Below the pieces are notes generated by a model. The model was not told where the DNA came from, ran no database searches, and saw only the letters and a program-made list of their open reading frames with translations. From contig CAAFLY010000186.1 of assembly GCA_900763885.1 (NCBI GenBank), positions 1 to 25,447 of the forward strand: DNA of 25,447 nt, written 5' to 3'. The stretch comes from Clostridia bacterium. GTDB taxonomy: Bacteria > Bacillota > Clostridia > Oscillospirales > CAG-272. The translations under genes and the position numbers were made by a program. Position 1 is the first letter of the stretch; each line of letters starts with the position of its first letter. Shown here piece by piece: positions 6,324 to 13,745 of this stretch.

Positions 6324-7169
6324 TCACGCCTCCGACTGATCCGCGAGATAGCGGGCGATGTTTGCGATATGGTGCTCCATGCTTTCCCGGATCGGCAGGG
6401 GCAGCTCGTGGGACGGACCGTTACATTCCATCGACATCACACCGTCATACCCTGTCTCGCGCAGCGCGTCCGTGAAGGACCTCCAGTTCGCCGTGCCGAA
6501 AAACGGTACCAGATGCTGGTCGCTCTGCCCGTTGTTGTCATGCACGTGCAGAACGCGCAGCTTTTTCCCGCACGCCCGCACCATCTCGCCGAGATCGTCG
6601 CCGAATACGTTGCAGTGGCCGGTGTCGAGACAAATGCCGACATAGGGAGAGTTCACCTGCTCGACCGCCCGCGCGATCATGGGGATCCGGGAGATCCGGT
6701 GCGCCTTCATCGGCATATTCTCTAGGCACACGATCACCCCGTCCCGTTCGCATTCCGGAATCAGCGCGGTCAGCAGCTCCACGGTACACCGTTCGGCGAA
6801 ATCCGCGTCGTCCTCCTTCCCCCAGCCATACGGCATCACCGGGTGGAGCACCATATGGCGGCTGCCCATTCTGGCGCACGCGTATACGGCACGGCGCATC
6901 CATTCCCGGATCTGCTCCCGGTTCTCCGGCGTGGTGTCGTCCGTCGGCCAGGGACCGTGGATCTGGGAGATGCGCATATCGTTCGCTTCCGCCGCCTTAC
7001 GCACTCTGTCGCACATCCGCTCCAGCTCCGCCATATCGTTATACCACGGCTCGTTCGTGTCGCTGAGATTGTGGTCCGCCGCCGTATAGCCGTGGGCGCG
7101 CATTCTCGCGTAGATCGCTTCCACCTCTCCGGCGTACGCGTATGTACCATGTGAGGTTCCGATTCGCAT
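6324..7169 (-). CDS. Sugar phosphate isomerase/epimerase-like TIM-barrel protein
   Basis: A 281-residue protein of the xylose-isomerase-like TIM-barrel superfamily (AP endonuclease 2 fold). Metal-site candidates in the expected order are H71 (IHGP), H109 (VLHP), E150 (CLENM), D182 with H185 (CLDTGH), H208/H210 (LHVHDN) and E248 (SMEC). Members include sugar epimerases, inosose dehydratases and hydroxypyruvate isomerases; the sequence does not decide between them. No signal peptide, so cytoplasmic. The start follows AAGGATAG. The fucosidase gene ends 38 nt upstream on the same strand, so the two probably form an operon, and a role in processing a sugar released by it is plausible. Ends at a strong shared terminator. 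Confidence 0.82.
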   Translation of the reverse strand: MRIGTSHGTYAYAGEVEAIYARMRAHGYTAADHNLSDTNEPWYNDMAELERMCDRVRKAAEANDMRISQIHGPWPTDDTTPENREQIREWMRRAVYACARMGSRHMVLHPVMPYGWGKEDDADFAERCTVELLTALIPECERDGVIVCLENMPMKAHRISRIPMIARAVEQVNSPYVGICLDTGHCNVFGDDLGEMVRACGKKLRVLHVHDNNGQSDQHLVPFFGTANWRSFTDALRETGYDGVMSMECNGPSHELPLPIRESMEHHIANIARYLADQSEA

Positions 7170-7207
7170 TGTTCTATCCTTCTTTCGTTTTGCCTTCGCT
7201 TGTCTGT

Positions 7208-8554
7208 TTATGCCTTGTACGCCGTGATGTCGCGCATATACACCGTGTCGCGCGCGCTCTCGATCCGCACGTCAAAGGACTTGGTCTCCACGTTCACCGG
7301 GCAGATCTGCCGATGCCCCACCGTGGTGCCGTGGTAGACCGCTCCGCCGCCTGCCAGGATCGTGAAATGCTCGATGCGCTGCCCGTGGCTTATATCCTCG
7401 CGCAGGGTGATGTAGGAAAGCTTTGTCTTTGCAGGCAGCTCCACGTGGTAGACGCACTGGGTATCGCTGTCGCCGAGCGGTGTACACGTGACCTCTCCGC
7501 AGAGCTTCTTCTTTTCACCGAACGCGTCATCCAGCGCCTCACCCAGCTCCCGCAGTCTTGCCACATCGCGCTCGTCAAATCTGCCGTTCGGCATCGGCGG
7601 GATGTTCAGATTGAAGGACGTGTTGCCGCCGCAGGAGTGGATGTAGGTTTTCATCAGCCGCTCAAGGGAATGGGGCTCCTCGTTTGCGTGATAGAACCAG
7701 CCCGGCCGGATCGACATATCGATCTCCGCGCCGCAGAACGCCAGTCCCTTCGCATAGACGATCGTGTTCAGCTCGCCGATGTTGTCGTCCGGGTTGTACA
7801 TGTAGGAGAGATCGCCGGGCATCATCGGGCCGTTCACCTGCTTCTCGCACCGATGGCACAGATCCGTTGGGACAACCGCCCATTCCGCGTGCCGTCTCTG
7901 TCCCGCCTCATTGCCGCACCAGCGGACGTCCGGGCCGAAATCGTTGAAAATCACGGCGTTCGGCTGGTATTTCCGGATCAGCTCGATGTACCGCGGAAAA
8001 TCGTATTCCTGCTTTTTGCCGTTCGGACCCTCCCCGCACGCGCCGTCGAACCAGATCATGAACATCTCGCCGTATTCCGTGAGCAGCTCGGTCAGCTGAT
8101 TGCAATAGTAATCGTTGTACGCGGGCGTGCCGTAATACTGCGAGTTGCGGTCCCACGGGGAGAGGTACACGCCGAACTTGATCCCTCCGCGGCGGCAGGC
8201 CTCGGCGCATTCCCGTACCACATCACCCTGACCGTTCCTCCACGGACTGTTCTTGACGGAATGCTCCGTGTACTTGCTCGGCCACAGACAGAAGCCGTCG
8301 TGATGCTTGGCGGTCAGCACCAGCCCCTTCATCCCGGCGGACTTGATAGCCTCCACCCATCCGTCGCAGTCCAGCTCTGTGGGATTGAAGATGGATTCCG
8401 GCTCATCCCCCAGTCCCCATTCGAGATTCGTGTACGTGTTCACCGTGAAATGGACGAACGCGTAGAATTCGGTCTCAAACCAGTTTTTCTGCCGCTCGGA
8501 CGGTACGACACTGGCTGCCGCGCGCAGAAAATCTCTCACTTCCATCGTTTTCAT
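7208..8554 (-). CDS. GH29 alpha-L-fucosidase
   Basis: A 448-residue glycoside hydrolase family 29 enzyme. Family motifs are HFTVNTYTNLEW (35-46), KHHDGFCLW (83-91), YLSPWDRN (130-137) and MIWFDG, in which D170 is the expected catalytic nucleophile. A beta-sandwich-like region follows from about residue 350. The acid/base residue varies in this family and I cannot assign it. No signal peptide is present, so it should act in the cytoplasm on imported fucosylated oligosaccharides. AAGGAGGAG lies 5 nt before the ATG. That Shine-Dalgarno sequence touches the end of the palindromic element at 8570-8658, so the original 5' region has been replaced or displaced. First gene of a two-gene unit with the TIM-barrel gene. 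Confidence 0.92.
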   Translation of the reverse strand: MKTMEVRDFLRAAASVVPSERQKNWFETEFYAFVHFTVNTYTNLEWGLGDEPESIFNPTELDCDGWVEAIKSAGMKGLVLTAKHHDGFCLWPSKYTEHSVKNSPWRNGQGDVVRECAEACRRGGIKFGVYLSPWDRNSQYYGTPAYNDYYCNQLTELLTEYGEMFMIWFDGACGEGPNGKKQEYDFPRYIELIRKYQPNAVIFNDFGPDVRWCGNEAGQRRHAEWAVVPTDLCHRCEKQVNGPMMPGDLSYMYNPDDNIGELNTIVYAKGLAFCGAEIDMSIRPGWFYHANEEPHSLERLMKTYIHSCGGNTSFNLNIPPMPNGRFDERDVARLRELGEALDDAFGEKKKLCGEVTCTPLGDSDTQCVYHVELPAKTKLSYITLREDISHGQRIEHFTILAGGGAVYHGTTVGHRQICPVNVETKSFDVRIESARDTVYMRDITAYKA

Positions 8555-8569
8555 TGGCTCTCCTCCTTA

Positions 8570-8658
8570 GGAACCTCTGAATCCATCGGATTTTTTGCGA
8601 TAAAAGGCTAAAATCTAAGGGCTTTTATTGCAAAAATAACCTGAAATCAGAGGCTTCC
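8570..8658 (+). mobile_element. MITE-like palindromic element, copy 2
   Basis: An 89-bp imperfect palindrome with ends GGAACCTCTGA and TCAGAGGCTTCC, flanked by exact TTA duplications (8567-8569 and 8659-8661). Internal arms around TTTTTTGCGATAAAAGGC and GGCTTTTATTGCAAAAAT pair. It lies in the 245-nt gap upstream of the fucosidase gene, and its left edge directly abuts that gene's Shine-Dalgarno sequence. In a minus-strand transcript it would form a long hairpin just before the ribosome binding site. The rest of the gap (8662-8799) shows no convincing gene or promoter. Confidence 0.82.
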
Positions 8659-8799
8659 TTATTATTGTCTGTTTTGCGTCCCTGAATCCCCGGGATCCGG
8701 GAAACCATATCGTCAGCCGCTGCCATCGGGTGGATGGTATCTAAAAGTGCCACCGTTCGCGCTCTTTTGACACCGCTCGCCCGATCGCCGCGCCGTTTT

Positions 8800-9207
8800 T
8801 CAGAACAAAATGCGCACCTCCGTCGTCCTGCCGCATTTCGGACAGCGCGCGGTGTGCTTCCCCTTTTTCACCGGAAGCCGGAGAATCGCGCGACAATGCC
8901 TGCACCGGCGGTAACGGTACGTTTTGCGGTCACGGATCCGGTCGCGGCAGAGGACAAACCAGTTTTTCACCGGCCGCCACACCTTCAGAAAAAGCTCGTT
9001 CTCCCGCCGTCTCGCCGCGATACGCTTCGACATGGTCCGCAGTACCGCCAAGAGCAGCACGACAAGCCCGATCCACGTCAGAATCGGCGTGTGGATGAAG
9101 ACGCGCAGGAGAATGAGGAACAGATACAGTCCAAGGAGCCCGTAGTAGAGCTGGTCAATGCCGTATCTGCCTTGCAGGAACGCCGCCATGCGGGAACGAA
9201 AATTCAT
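8800..9207 (-). CDS. Small membrane protein with C-terminal zinc ribbon
   Basis: A 135-residue protein that I recognise only by architecture. Two hydrophobic segments (about 20-38 and 42-58) are followed by a very basic stretch (KRIAARRRE, 61-69) and a four-cysteine zinc ribbon, C102-X2-C105 and C122-X2-C125 (RCPKCG). The basic stretch after the second helix suggests that the ribbon is cytoplasmic. Length and layout resemble small uncharacterised zinc-ribbon proteins of Clostridia. A weak GGAAAA-type ribosome binding site lies 12 nt before the ATG. It has its own strong promoter at 9247-9275. No function can be assigned. Confidence 0.75.
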   Translation of the reverse strand: MNFRSRMAAFLQGRYGIDQLYYGLLGLYLFLILLRVFIHTPILTWIGLVVLLLAVLRTMSKRIAARRRENELFLKVWRPVKNWFVLCRDRIRDRKTYRYRRCRHCRAILRLPVKKGKHTARCPKCGRTTEVRILF

Positions 9208-9246
9208 AATCAGCCGTTTTCCTTTGCCATTTTGTTTCGTACCGCT

Positions 9247-9275
9247 ATTATACCGTTTTCCCGCGCAAAAGTAAA
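9247..9275 (-). promoter_or_regulatory. Promoter of the zinc-ribbon membrane protein gene
   Basis: On the minus strand TTTACT (9270-9275), a 17-nt spacer and a perfect TATAAT (9247-9252), 40 nt before the ATG. Confidence 0.8.
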
Positions 9276-9362
9276 GACCCTTCCTGGAGCAGTGTATAAA
9301 CTTTTTGTGAAATTCTCCCCTCTGCCCGCCGTTGTACCGTCCTCCCCGGAGACACGCCGATT

Positions 9363-10463
9363 TCAGGTGGCTTCTGCGCCTCCCTTGCCCGCCAGTCTGC
9401 CAAGGATCTCCGCGCGTACCGTTTTCGCGTATCGCTCCAGCGCACGGAAATCCATGGCGGCACGATACAGCTCCTCTATGCGGAAATGCGCTTCTCCCGC
9501 TCTATGGAACGCGCGAACGGCCTCGTCCATCAGTCCCGCCGCCACGCGCATTGCCAGCTTTGCCCTGCCGCGATCCTCCCCGACCGGTTCTTTTTGCGCA
9601 AATCGCGTCATATGAATGGTTTTGTCCACACCTCCGTCGTCCTCCGCCATCAGGCTATAGAGGCGGTCCTGCGACGGAATATATAAGGAGGTGATCCGGT
9701 CGCCTATCGGGTGGAGTCCGATCCACACATCCTCTCCGCGCCGCAGATACGCGTTTTCAAGAGCCGCGAGCAGCACCGTTCCCGCACCCAGTCCGTCCGC
9801 GATCCCGTATCGCTCCGCCGCCGCGGGTCCCGTGGTGCAGGCCAGCCCGCGCATCCCGATCCCATGCGTCCGATAGGCGTGCGCGCGCCCCACGGTCCCG
9901 GTACCCTTTTTCGGCGCGGTCCGCGTACAGAACCGCTCCAGCTTTTCCCGATCGACGCACCGCGCCATCGCCTCGTGACTTTCCGCCTCCGCCATCTCCG
10001 CCGCCGCCAGATACCGGGTCCCGGCCGCAAACGCCTCCTTCTTCTCCGCGCCGCACGCCACAAGCTCCGCCCGGTTCTCCGCCAGCCGATCGCGCTTCCA
10101 GAACCGGCTCACGTCTATGAGGGACGACGCGGCGCCCGGATAGACCATGTCGCGGCTGTGCGGCGCGGTCCCGTCGAGAACCACGATCCGTTCGTCCAGC
10201 ACCACAGCATCCAGGGAAGTCGGATCCGAGCCGCACAGATACCGCCTGACCGGATACCCCGCCGTCTCCGCTTCCTCCGCGATTTTCCGCATGAGGGTGC
10301 TTTTGCCCGTACCGCTCGCGCCCTTGATGATGTAAACGTGCTCCCGCGCCCCCTCGTCGGCGATCGTGTCGTATACGCCTATGAATCCGCGCCCCGTGTT
10401 CGCTCCCGCAAAAAACGTGTCCGCGCCGCCGTATGGGGCAAATCCCGTGTAAATCGATCTCAT
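9363..10463 (-). CDS. P-loop ATPase resembling the PRK06851 family
   Basis: A 366-residue protein with a clear Walker A motif GASGTGKST (48-56) near the start and a probable Walker B strand RIVVLDGTAPH (92-102). The surrounding pattern FFAGANTGRGF before the P-loop and the GTAPH motif after it recall PRK06851-type ATPases of Firmicutes, whose function is not established. The second half is Ala/Arg-rich with long helices and shows no second P-loop that I can see. No signal peptide or membrane segment. AAAGGAGAG precedes the ATG. It is separated from the zinc-ribbon gene by 155 nt that contain that gene's promoter, so the two need not be functionally linked. No clear promoter is visible upstream. 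Confidence 0.7.
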   Translation of the reverse strand: MRSIYTGFAPYGGADTFFAGANTGRGFIGVYDTIADEGAREHVYIIKGASGTGKSTLMRKIAEEAETAGYPVRRYLCGSDPTSLDAVVLDERIVVLDGTAPHSRDMVYPGAASSLIDVSRFWKRDRLAENRAELVACGAEKKEAFAAGTRYLAAAEMAEAESHEAMARCVDREKLERFCTRTAPKKGTGTVGRAHAYRTHGIGMRGLACTTGPAAAERYGIADGLGAGTVLLAALENAYLRRGEDVWIGLHPIGDRITSLYIPSQDRLYSLMAEDDGGVDKTIHMTRFAQKEPVGEDRGRAKLAMRVAAGLMDEAVRAFHRAGEAHFRIEELYRAAMDFRALERYAKTVRAEILGRLAGKGGAEAT

Positions 10464-10532
10464 ATCCGCTCTCCTTTCCGGTTTTCACCGATAAGGGTAT
10501 GCGGAAAGCAAAGAACGGGTGCGGGAAAATCC

Positions 10533-10577
10533 AAAAAAAGAAGCCGGATCCATAGGGAATCCCCTATCCATCCGGCT
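10533..10577 (-). terminator. Terminator downstream of ilvE
   Basis: On the minus strand the arms AGCCGGAT/ATCCGGCT and ATAGGG/CCCTAT are separated by a 2x2 internal loop and followed by a run of seven T. It ends the aminotransferase transcript after the third palindromic element. Confidence 0.75.
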
Positions 10578-10598
10578 CCGGAAGCGAATCGGAACTAA

Positions 10599-10686
10599 GG
10601 AACCTCTGAATCATTCGAATTTTTGCGATAAAAGGCTTAAATATAAGGGCTTTTATTGCAAAAATAACCTTAAATCAGAGGTTTCC
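10599..10686 (+). mobile_element. MITE-like palindromic element, copy 3
   Basis: An 88-bp imperfect palindrome with ends GGAACCTCTGA and TCAGAGGTTTCC, flanked by exact TAA duplications (10596-10598 and 10687-10689). Internal arms ATTTTTGCGATAAAAGGC and GGCTTTTATTGCAAAAAT pair almost completely. It lies between the ilvE stop and the ilvE terminator, thus in the 3' untranslated region. The rest of the 334-nt gap between the ATPase gene and ilvE (10690-10797) holds nothing I can name. Confidence 0.85.
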
Positions 10687-10797
10687 TAAGTCCGCCCCGC
10701 GCAATCCTCTATTCCATTTCACAAGGATTTTGGGGAGGCGTCGGAATCTTCGTCTCAAAAGGGCGCCGCCAGCCTCACCGTTCCCCCAGTACAACCG

Positions 10798-11865
10798 TCA
10801 CTTCACCAAAACAGTCCAGTGCAGCGGATCGTCCAGTCTGCCCCACTGGATGCCGGTGATGGCATCGTAGAGCTTCTGGGAGATTTTGCCGATCCTGCCG
10901 TCGTTGATGATCATCTTCTCGCCGTTGTCAAAGAGCTCGCCGACCGGGGAGATGACCGCCGCGGTGCCGGTGCCGAATACCTCGTCCAGCTTGCCCGCCT
11001 TGTACGCCTCGTGGATCTCGTCGATGGAGACCTTTCTCTCCTCTACCGGGATGTTCCAGTGCTTCAGCAGCTCGATGCAGGAGCGTCTGGTCACGCCGGG
11101 GAGAATGTTGCCGTCGGTCAGATCCGGTGTCACCACCACGCCGTCGATCACGAAGAACACGTTCATCGCGCCCACCTCGTCGATGTATCTCCGGTGTACG
11201 CCGTCGAGCCACAGCACCTGCGCGTAGCCCATCTCCTCCGCTCTCTGCTGTCCGATGAGGGACGCCGCGTAGTTGCCGCCCGCCTTCGCGATACCGGTGC
11301 CGCCCTTGACACAGCGGACGTATTCACGCTCCACGTAGATCTTCACCGGATCCAGACCCGCGTCGTAGTAGGCGCCGGAGGGAGAGAGGATGATGGCGAA
11401 GAGGTAGGTATGGGACGGATGCACGCCCAAGAATTCGTCGGTCGCGATGATGAACGGACGGATGTACAGAGACGCGCCGTCCGCGGTGGGCACCCAGTCG
11501 CGATCCACGTTTACGATGGCTTCAATCGCCTGCAGCGCGTCCGCGGGGTCGATCGTCGGCACGCACAGTCTGCGGCACGTGTTGTTCATGCGCTCCACGT
11601 TGCAGTCGGGACGGAACAGCTGGATCTCTCCGTCGGCGCGGCGGTATGCCTTCAGCCCTTCAAACAGCTCCTGCGCGTAATGGAATACCATCGCGGACGG
11701 ATCGAGGGAAATGGGGCCGTAGGGGACAATGCGCGGATCGTGCCAGCCCTTTTCGGTGGAGTAATTCATCAAAAACATGTGGTCGGTAAATATCTTGCCA
11801 AAACCCAGCTTACCGGTCGGTTTTTCTTTCGGATTCTTTGTCTTTTCAATACGGATGTCGAGCAT
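10798..11865 (-). CDS. ilvE: Branched-chain amino acid aminotransferase
   Basis: A 355-residue PLP-dependent class IV (D-amino-acid aminotransferase fold) enzyme that interconverts Leu, Ile and Val with their 2-oxo acids using glutamate/2-oxoglutarate. The PLP-binding lysine is K194 in GIAKAGGNYAASL. Other family marks are FHYAQELFEGLKAYR (61-75), YIRPFI, EVGAMNVFFV (230-239) and the phosphate-binding GNILPGVTR. Length fits the family. The ATG at 11865 is chosen because AAAGGAGAG precedes it; an upstream in-frame start at 11907 would put the promoter inside the gene. It is transcribed from a consensus promoter, divergently from the SLH protein gene, and followed by a palindromic element and a terminator. 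No other ilv/leu genes are in the window, so it is a single-gene unit. Confidence 0.96.
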   Translation of the reverse strand: MLDIRIEKTKNPKEKPTGKLGFGKIFTDHMFLMNYSTEKGWHDPRIVPYGPISLDPSAMVFHYAQELFEGLKAYRRADGEIQLFRPDCNVERMNNTCRRLCVPTIDPADALQAIEAIVNVDRDWVPTADGASLYIRPFIIATDEFLGVHPSHTYLFAIILSPSGAYYDAGLDPVKIYVEREYVRCVKGGTGIAKAGGNYAASLIGQQRAEEMGYAQVLWLDGVHRRYIDEVGAMNVFFVIDGVVVTPDLTDGNILPGVTRRSCIELLKHWNIPVEERKVSIDEIHEAYKAGKLDEVFGTGTAAVISPVGELFDNGEKMIINDGRIGKISQKLYDAITGIQWGRLDDPLHWTVLVK

Positions 11866-11895
11866 ATCTCTGTCTCTCCTTTGGATTTTTCTTTT

Positions 11896-11924
11896 ATTAT
11901 ACACCACATCTTCGTTTTATGCAA
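11896..11924 (-). promoter_or_regulatory. Promoter of ilvE
   Basis: On the minus strand TTGCAT (11919-11924), a 17-nt spacer and a perfect TATAAT (11896-11901), 30 nt upstream of the ATG. The leader is short, and no T-box or leucine-type attenuator fits in it. Confidence 0.85.
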
Positions 11925-11985
11925 GGTATTCCCGTGTTTTTTCGTGAACAATGTATTTTCTTGCAGTACAGAAAGGAGTCCTTTC

Positions 11986-13266
11986 ATGAAAGCCACGCGT
12001 ACATGGCGTATTCTGCTCTCCGGCGTTCTCGCGGCGGTCCTCGGTCTGACCCCGGTATCCGCGTCGATCCTGTCGCCGGGTCTTTATCTGCTCTCCCCGG
12101 AAGCGGATATGATCAAATCCGGGATCGTCTGCGCGGAGATCTCGTTTTCCGCCGCCGATTTCGCCGCCGCGCTCGGTGTCACACCCGCCGCGATCACCGT
12201 CACCTCCCTGCCCGCCACAGGGAAGCTCTATCTCGGCGATCACATGGTCCGCATCCATCAGGTCGTGACGGAGAAGCAGCTGGCGGCGCTCCGGTATGTG
12301 CCAGGCGATACACGGGAGGCCGTATCGTTCCGGTTCCGCGCGGATGGGGATTACAGCCATGTCTGCACCCTCCGCTTCTCCGATACGGCAAACAGCGCGC
12401 CCGTGACCGCCTCCTCCACCGCCTCCACGACGGCAAGCGGTCTTTCCCAGTGGACGCAGCAGAACATCCGGCTCTACGGCACGCTCTCCGGCAGCGATCC
12501 CGACGACGATCCGATCCGGTTTGAACTGCTGGACTACCCGGAAAAGGGGATCTGCACGGTCAAAAACGCCGCGACGGGGGATTTTGTCTACACGCCCTAT
12601 GACGGCGCGCTGGGGGAGGATTCGTTCACCTATCGCGTCCGGGATTCGTATGGGCAGTATTCCGACACGGCGCGCGTATCCGTGACCATCGCGGAGCCGG
12701 TGACGACGGCGGTATTCGCGGATATGGACGGCCACTGGGCGCAGAACGCGGTGATGGTGCTGGCGGCGGAGGGGATCGTGCGCGGGGTGCAGGTCGGCGG
12801 AGCGAGCTATTTCCATCCGGACGATATATCCTGCCGGGAGGATTTTCTCGTGACCGTCATGCGCGCGCTCGGTGCCGGAGAGATCCCGCCCTGCCCCACG
12901 GATTTCGCGGACGACACGGAGATCTCCGCGGAGGCCTCCGGCTATGTGCAGCGGGCGCTGTCGCTGGGGATCATCCATGGCAGCGAGGTGGACGGCAGGC
13001 TCTGCTTCCGGCCGCGTGATCCCGTGACCCGCGCGGAGGCGGCTGTGATCTGCAACGCGATTCTGGGAGCCGAGACCCCGGAGCGGATCCCGACCTTCGC
13101 CGACAATTCCGCCATTCCGACGTGGGCAAAGCCGTCCCTGTACGCGCTGTCCGATCTCGGCATTCTCCGCGGCACCGGCGACGGCAATCTCTCTCCGGAT
13201 TCCCCCATCAGCCGTGCCCAGGCGGCGCAGATGCTGTATAAGATCCGGCAGTATCTCGCGGAATGA
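11986..13266 (+). CDS. S-layer-homology envelope protein with cadherin-like domains
   Basis: A 426-residue exported protein. A signal peptide covers residues 1-27 (KATRTWR, hydrophobic core, cleavage after VSA). Two cadherin/Ig-like segments follow. The first is about 60-130 (LPATGKLYLGDHMV, then a ql..l.Y.P pattern). The second, about 155-235, is the clearer one, with GSDPDDDPI and GEDSFTYRVRD, both common in bacterial Big_9/cadherin-like repeats. Three SLH repeats close the protein (about 243-300, 306-362, 370-425), each with the F-x-D, W-A and R-A-E/Q-A marks. SLH repeats normally bind pyruvylated secondary cell-wall polymer, so it should be attached to the cell wall. The ATG at 11986 follows GAAAGGAG; the frame continues upstream but only across ilvE. 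The C7 and other cysteines are unremarkable. Confidence 0.9.
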   Translation: MKATRTWRILLSGVLAAVLGLTPVSASILSPGLYLLSPEADMIKSGIVCAEISFSAADFAAALGVTPAAITVTSLPATGKLYLGDHMVRIHQVVTEKQLAALRYVPGDTREAVSFRFRADGDYSHVCTLRFSDTANSAPVTASSTASTTASGLSQWTQQNIRLYGTLSGSDPDDDPIRFELLDYPEKGICTVKNAATGDFVYTPYDGALGEDSFTYRVRDSYGQYSDTARVSVTIAEPVTTAVFADMDGHWAQNAVMVLAAEGIVRGVQVGGASYFHPDDISCREDFLVTVMRALGAGEIPPCPTDFADDTEISAEASGYVQRALSLGIIHGSEVDGRLCFRPRDPVTRAEAAVICNAILGAETPERIPTFADNSAIPTWAKPSLYALSDLGILRGTGDGNLSPDSPISRAQAAQMLYKIRQYLAE

Positions 13267-13406
13267 ACGCGCACCCCATTTCCGCACAGAGATTTTCCGC
13301 GCGCTGTATAATCCGCCGCGAACGGATCCATACTATCTCCGTACCCGAAAGCCGGATCCCGGCAGGGGCAAAATTTACCGCGGCACAGCCGTTTGGAGCG
13401 TAGAGT

Positions 13407-13577
13407 ATGGATAACAACCAGAGCTGCAGGAACCAGAACCAGAGCAAGAATCAGCAGAATCAGAGCAAAAACCAGCAGAACCAGAATCAGAAGCAGAGCA
13501 AAAAGCAGAACCGGAACGAGCAGAAGAAGCAGAACGAGCCGAACGAACAGAACGAGCAGAGCGAGCGGTACGAATAA
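13407..13577 (+). CDS. Small Asn/Gln/Lys-rich protein
   Basis: A 56-residue protein built almost only from N, Q, K, S and E, with repeats such as NQSKNQQ and NEQNEQ and one Cys (C7). GGAG (13395-13398) lies 8 nt before the ATG, a TAA stop follows, and a strong terminator comes 18 nt later, so it looks like a real short gene and not chance. Similar very short Asn/Gln-rich proteins occur in Clostridia and are unannotated as to function. Predicted to be disordered and highly hydrophilic, with no signal peptide. A possible -10 box TATAAT lies at 13307-13312 but without a good -35. The repetitive CAG/AAC codons also make it prone to slippage. No function assigned; a spore or nucleic-acid-associated role is only a guess. 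Confidence 0.7.
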   Translation: MDNNQSCRNQNQSKNQQNQSKNQQNQNQKQSKKQNRNEQKKQNEPNEQNEQSERYE

Positions 13578-13594
13578 TCCCGAGAACGCAAAGA

Positions 13595-13634
13595 GCGGGG
13601 AGAGAAGGCATGGCACCTTCCCTCTCCGCCTTTT
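13595..13634 (+). terminator. Terminator after the Asn/Gln-rich gene
   Basis: GCGGGGAGAGAAGG (13595-13608) pairs with CCTTCCCTCTCCGC (13616-13629) with one G-U pair and one mismatch, followed by a T-run (13631-13634). Confidence 0.8.
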
Positions 13635-13745
13635 GTGTCGGATAATTTCCAGATTTTTTGGGGTACCATTTTCGGCTCTGGTGGACTATAATAGTATCAT
13701 ACAGAAGAACGCGCACCGGCGTCTGAAATGGAGAAGGAGCCTACC

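Noticed and set aside
7142..8611. Long open frame on the plus strand opposite the fucosidase gene
   Set aside because: It is the complement of a well-supported GH29 gene. Its composition (rich in R, H, V, A) is typical of a G+C-rich antisense frame, and it has no recognisable motif.
10819..11985. Plus-strand open frame running through ilvE into the SLH protein
   Set aside because: The part before 11986 is antisense to ilvE. The signal peptide and ribosome binding site set the real start at 11986.
13208..13616. Hydrophobic minus-strand frames opposite the Asn/Gln-rich gene
   Set aside because: The Leu/Val- or Phe/Trp-rich strings are the complement of CAG/AAC-rich codons; no supporting ribosome binding site in context.
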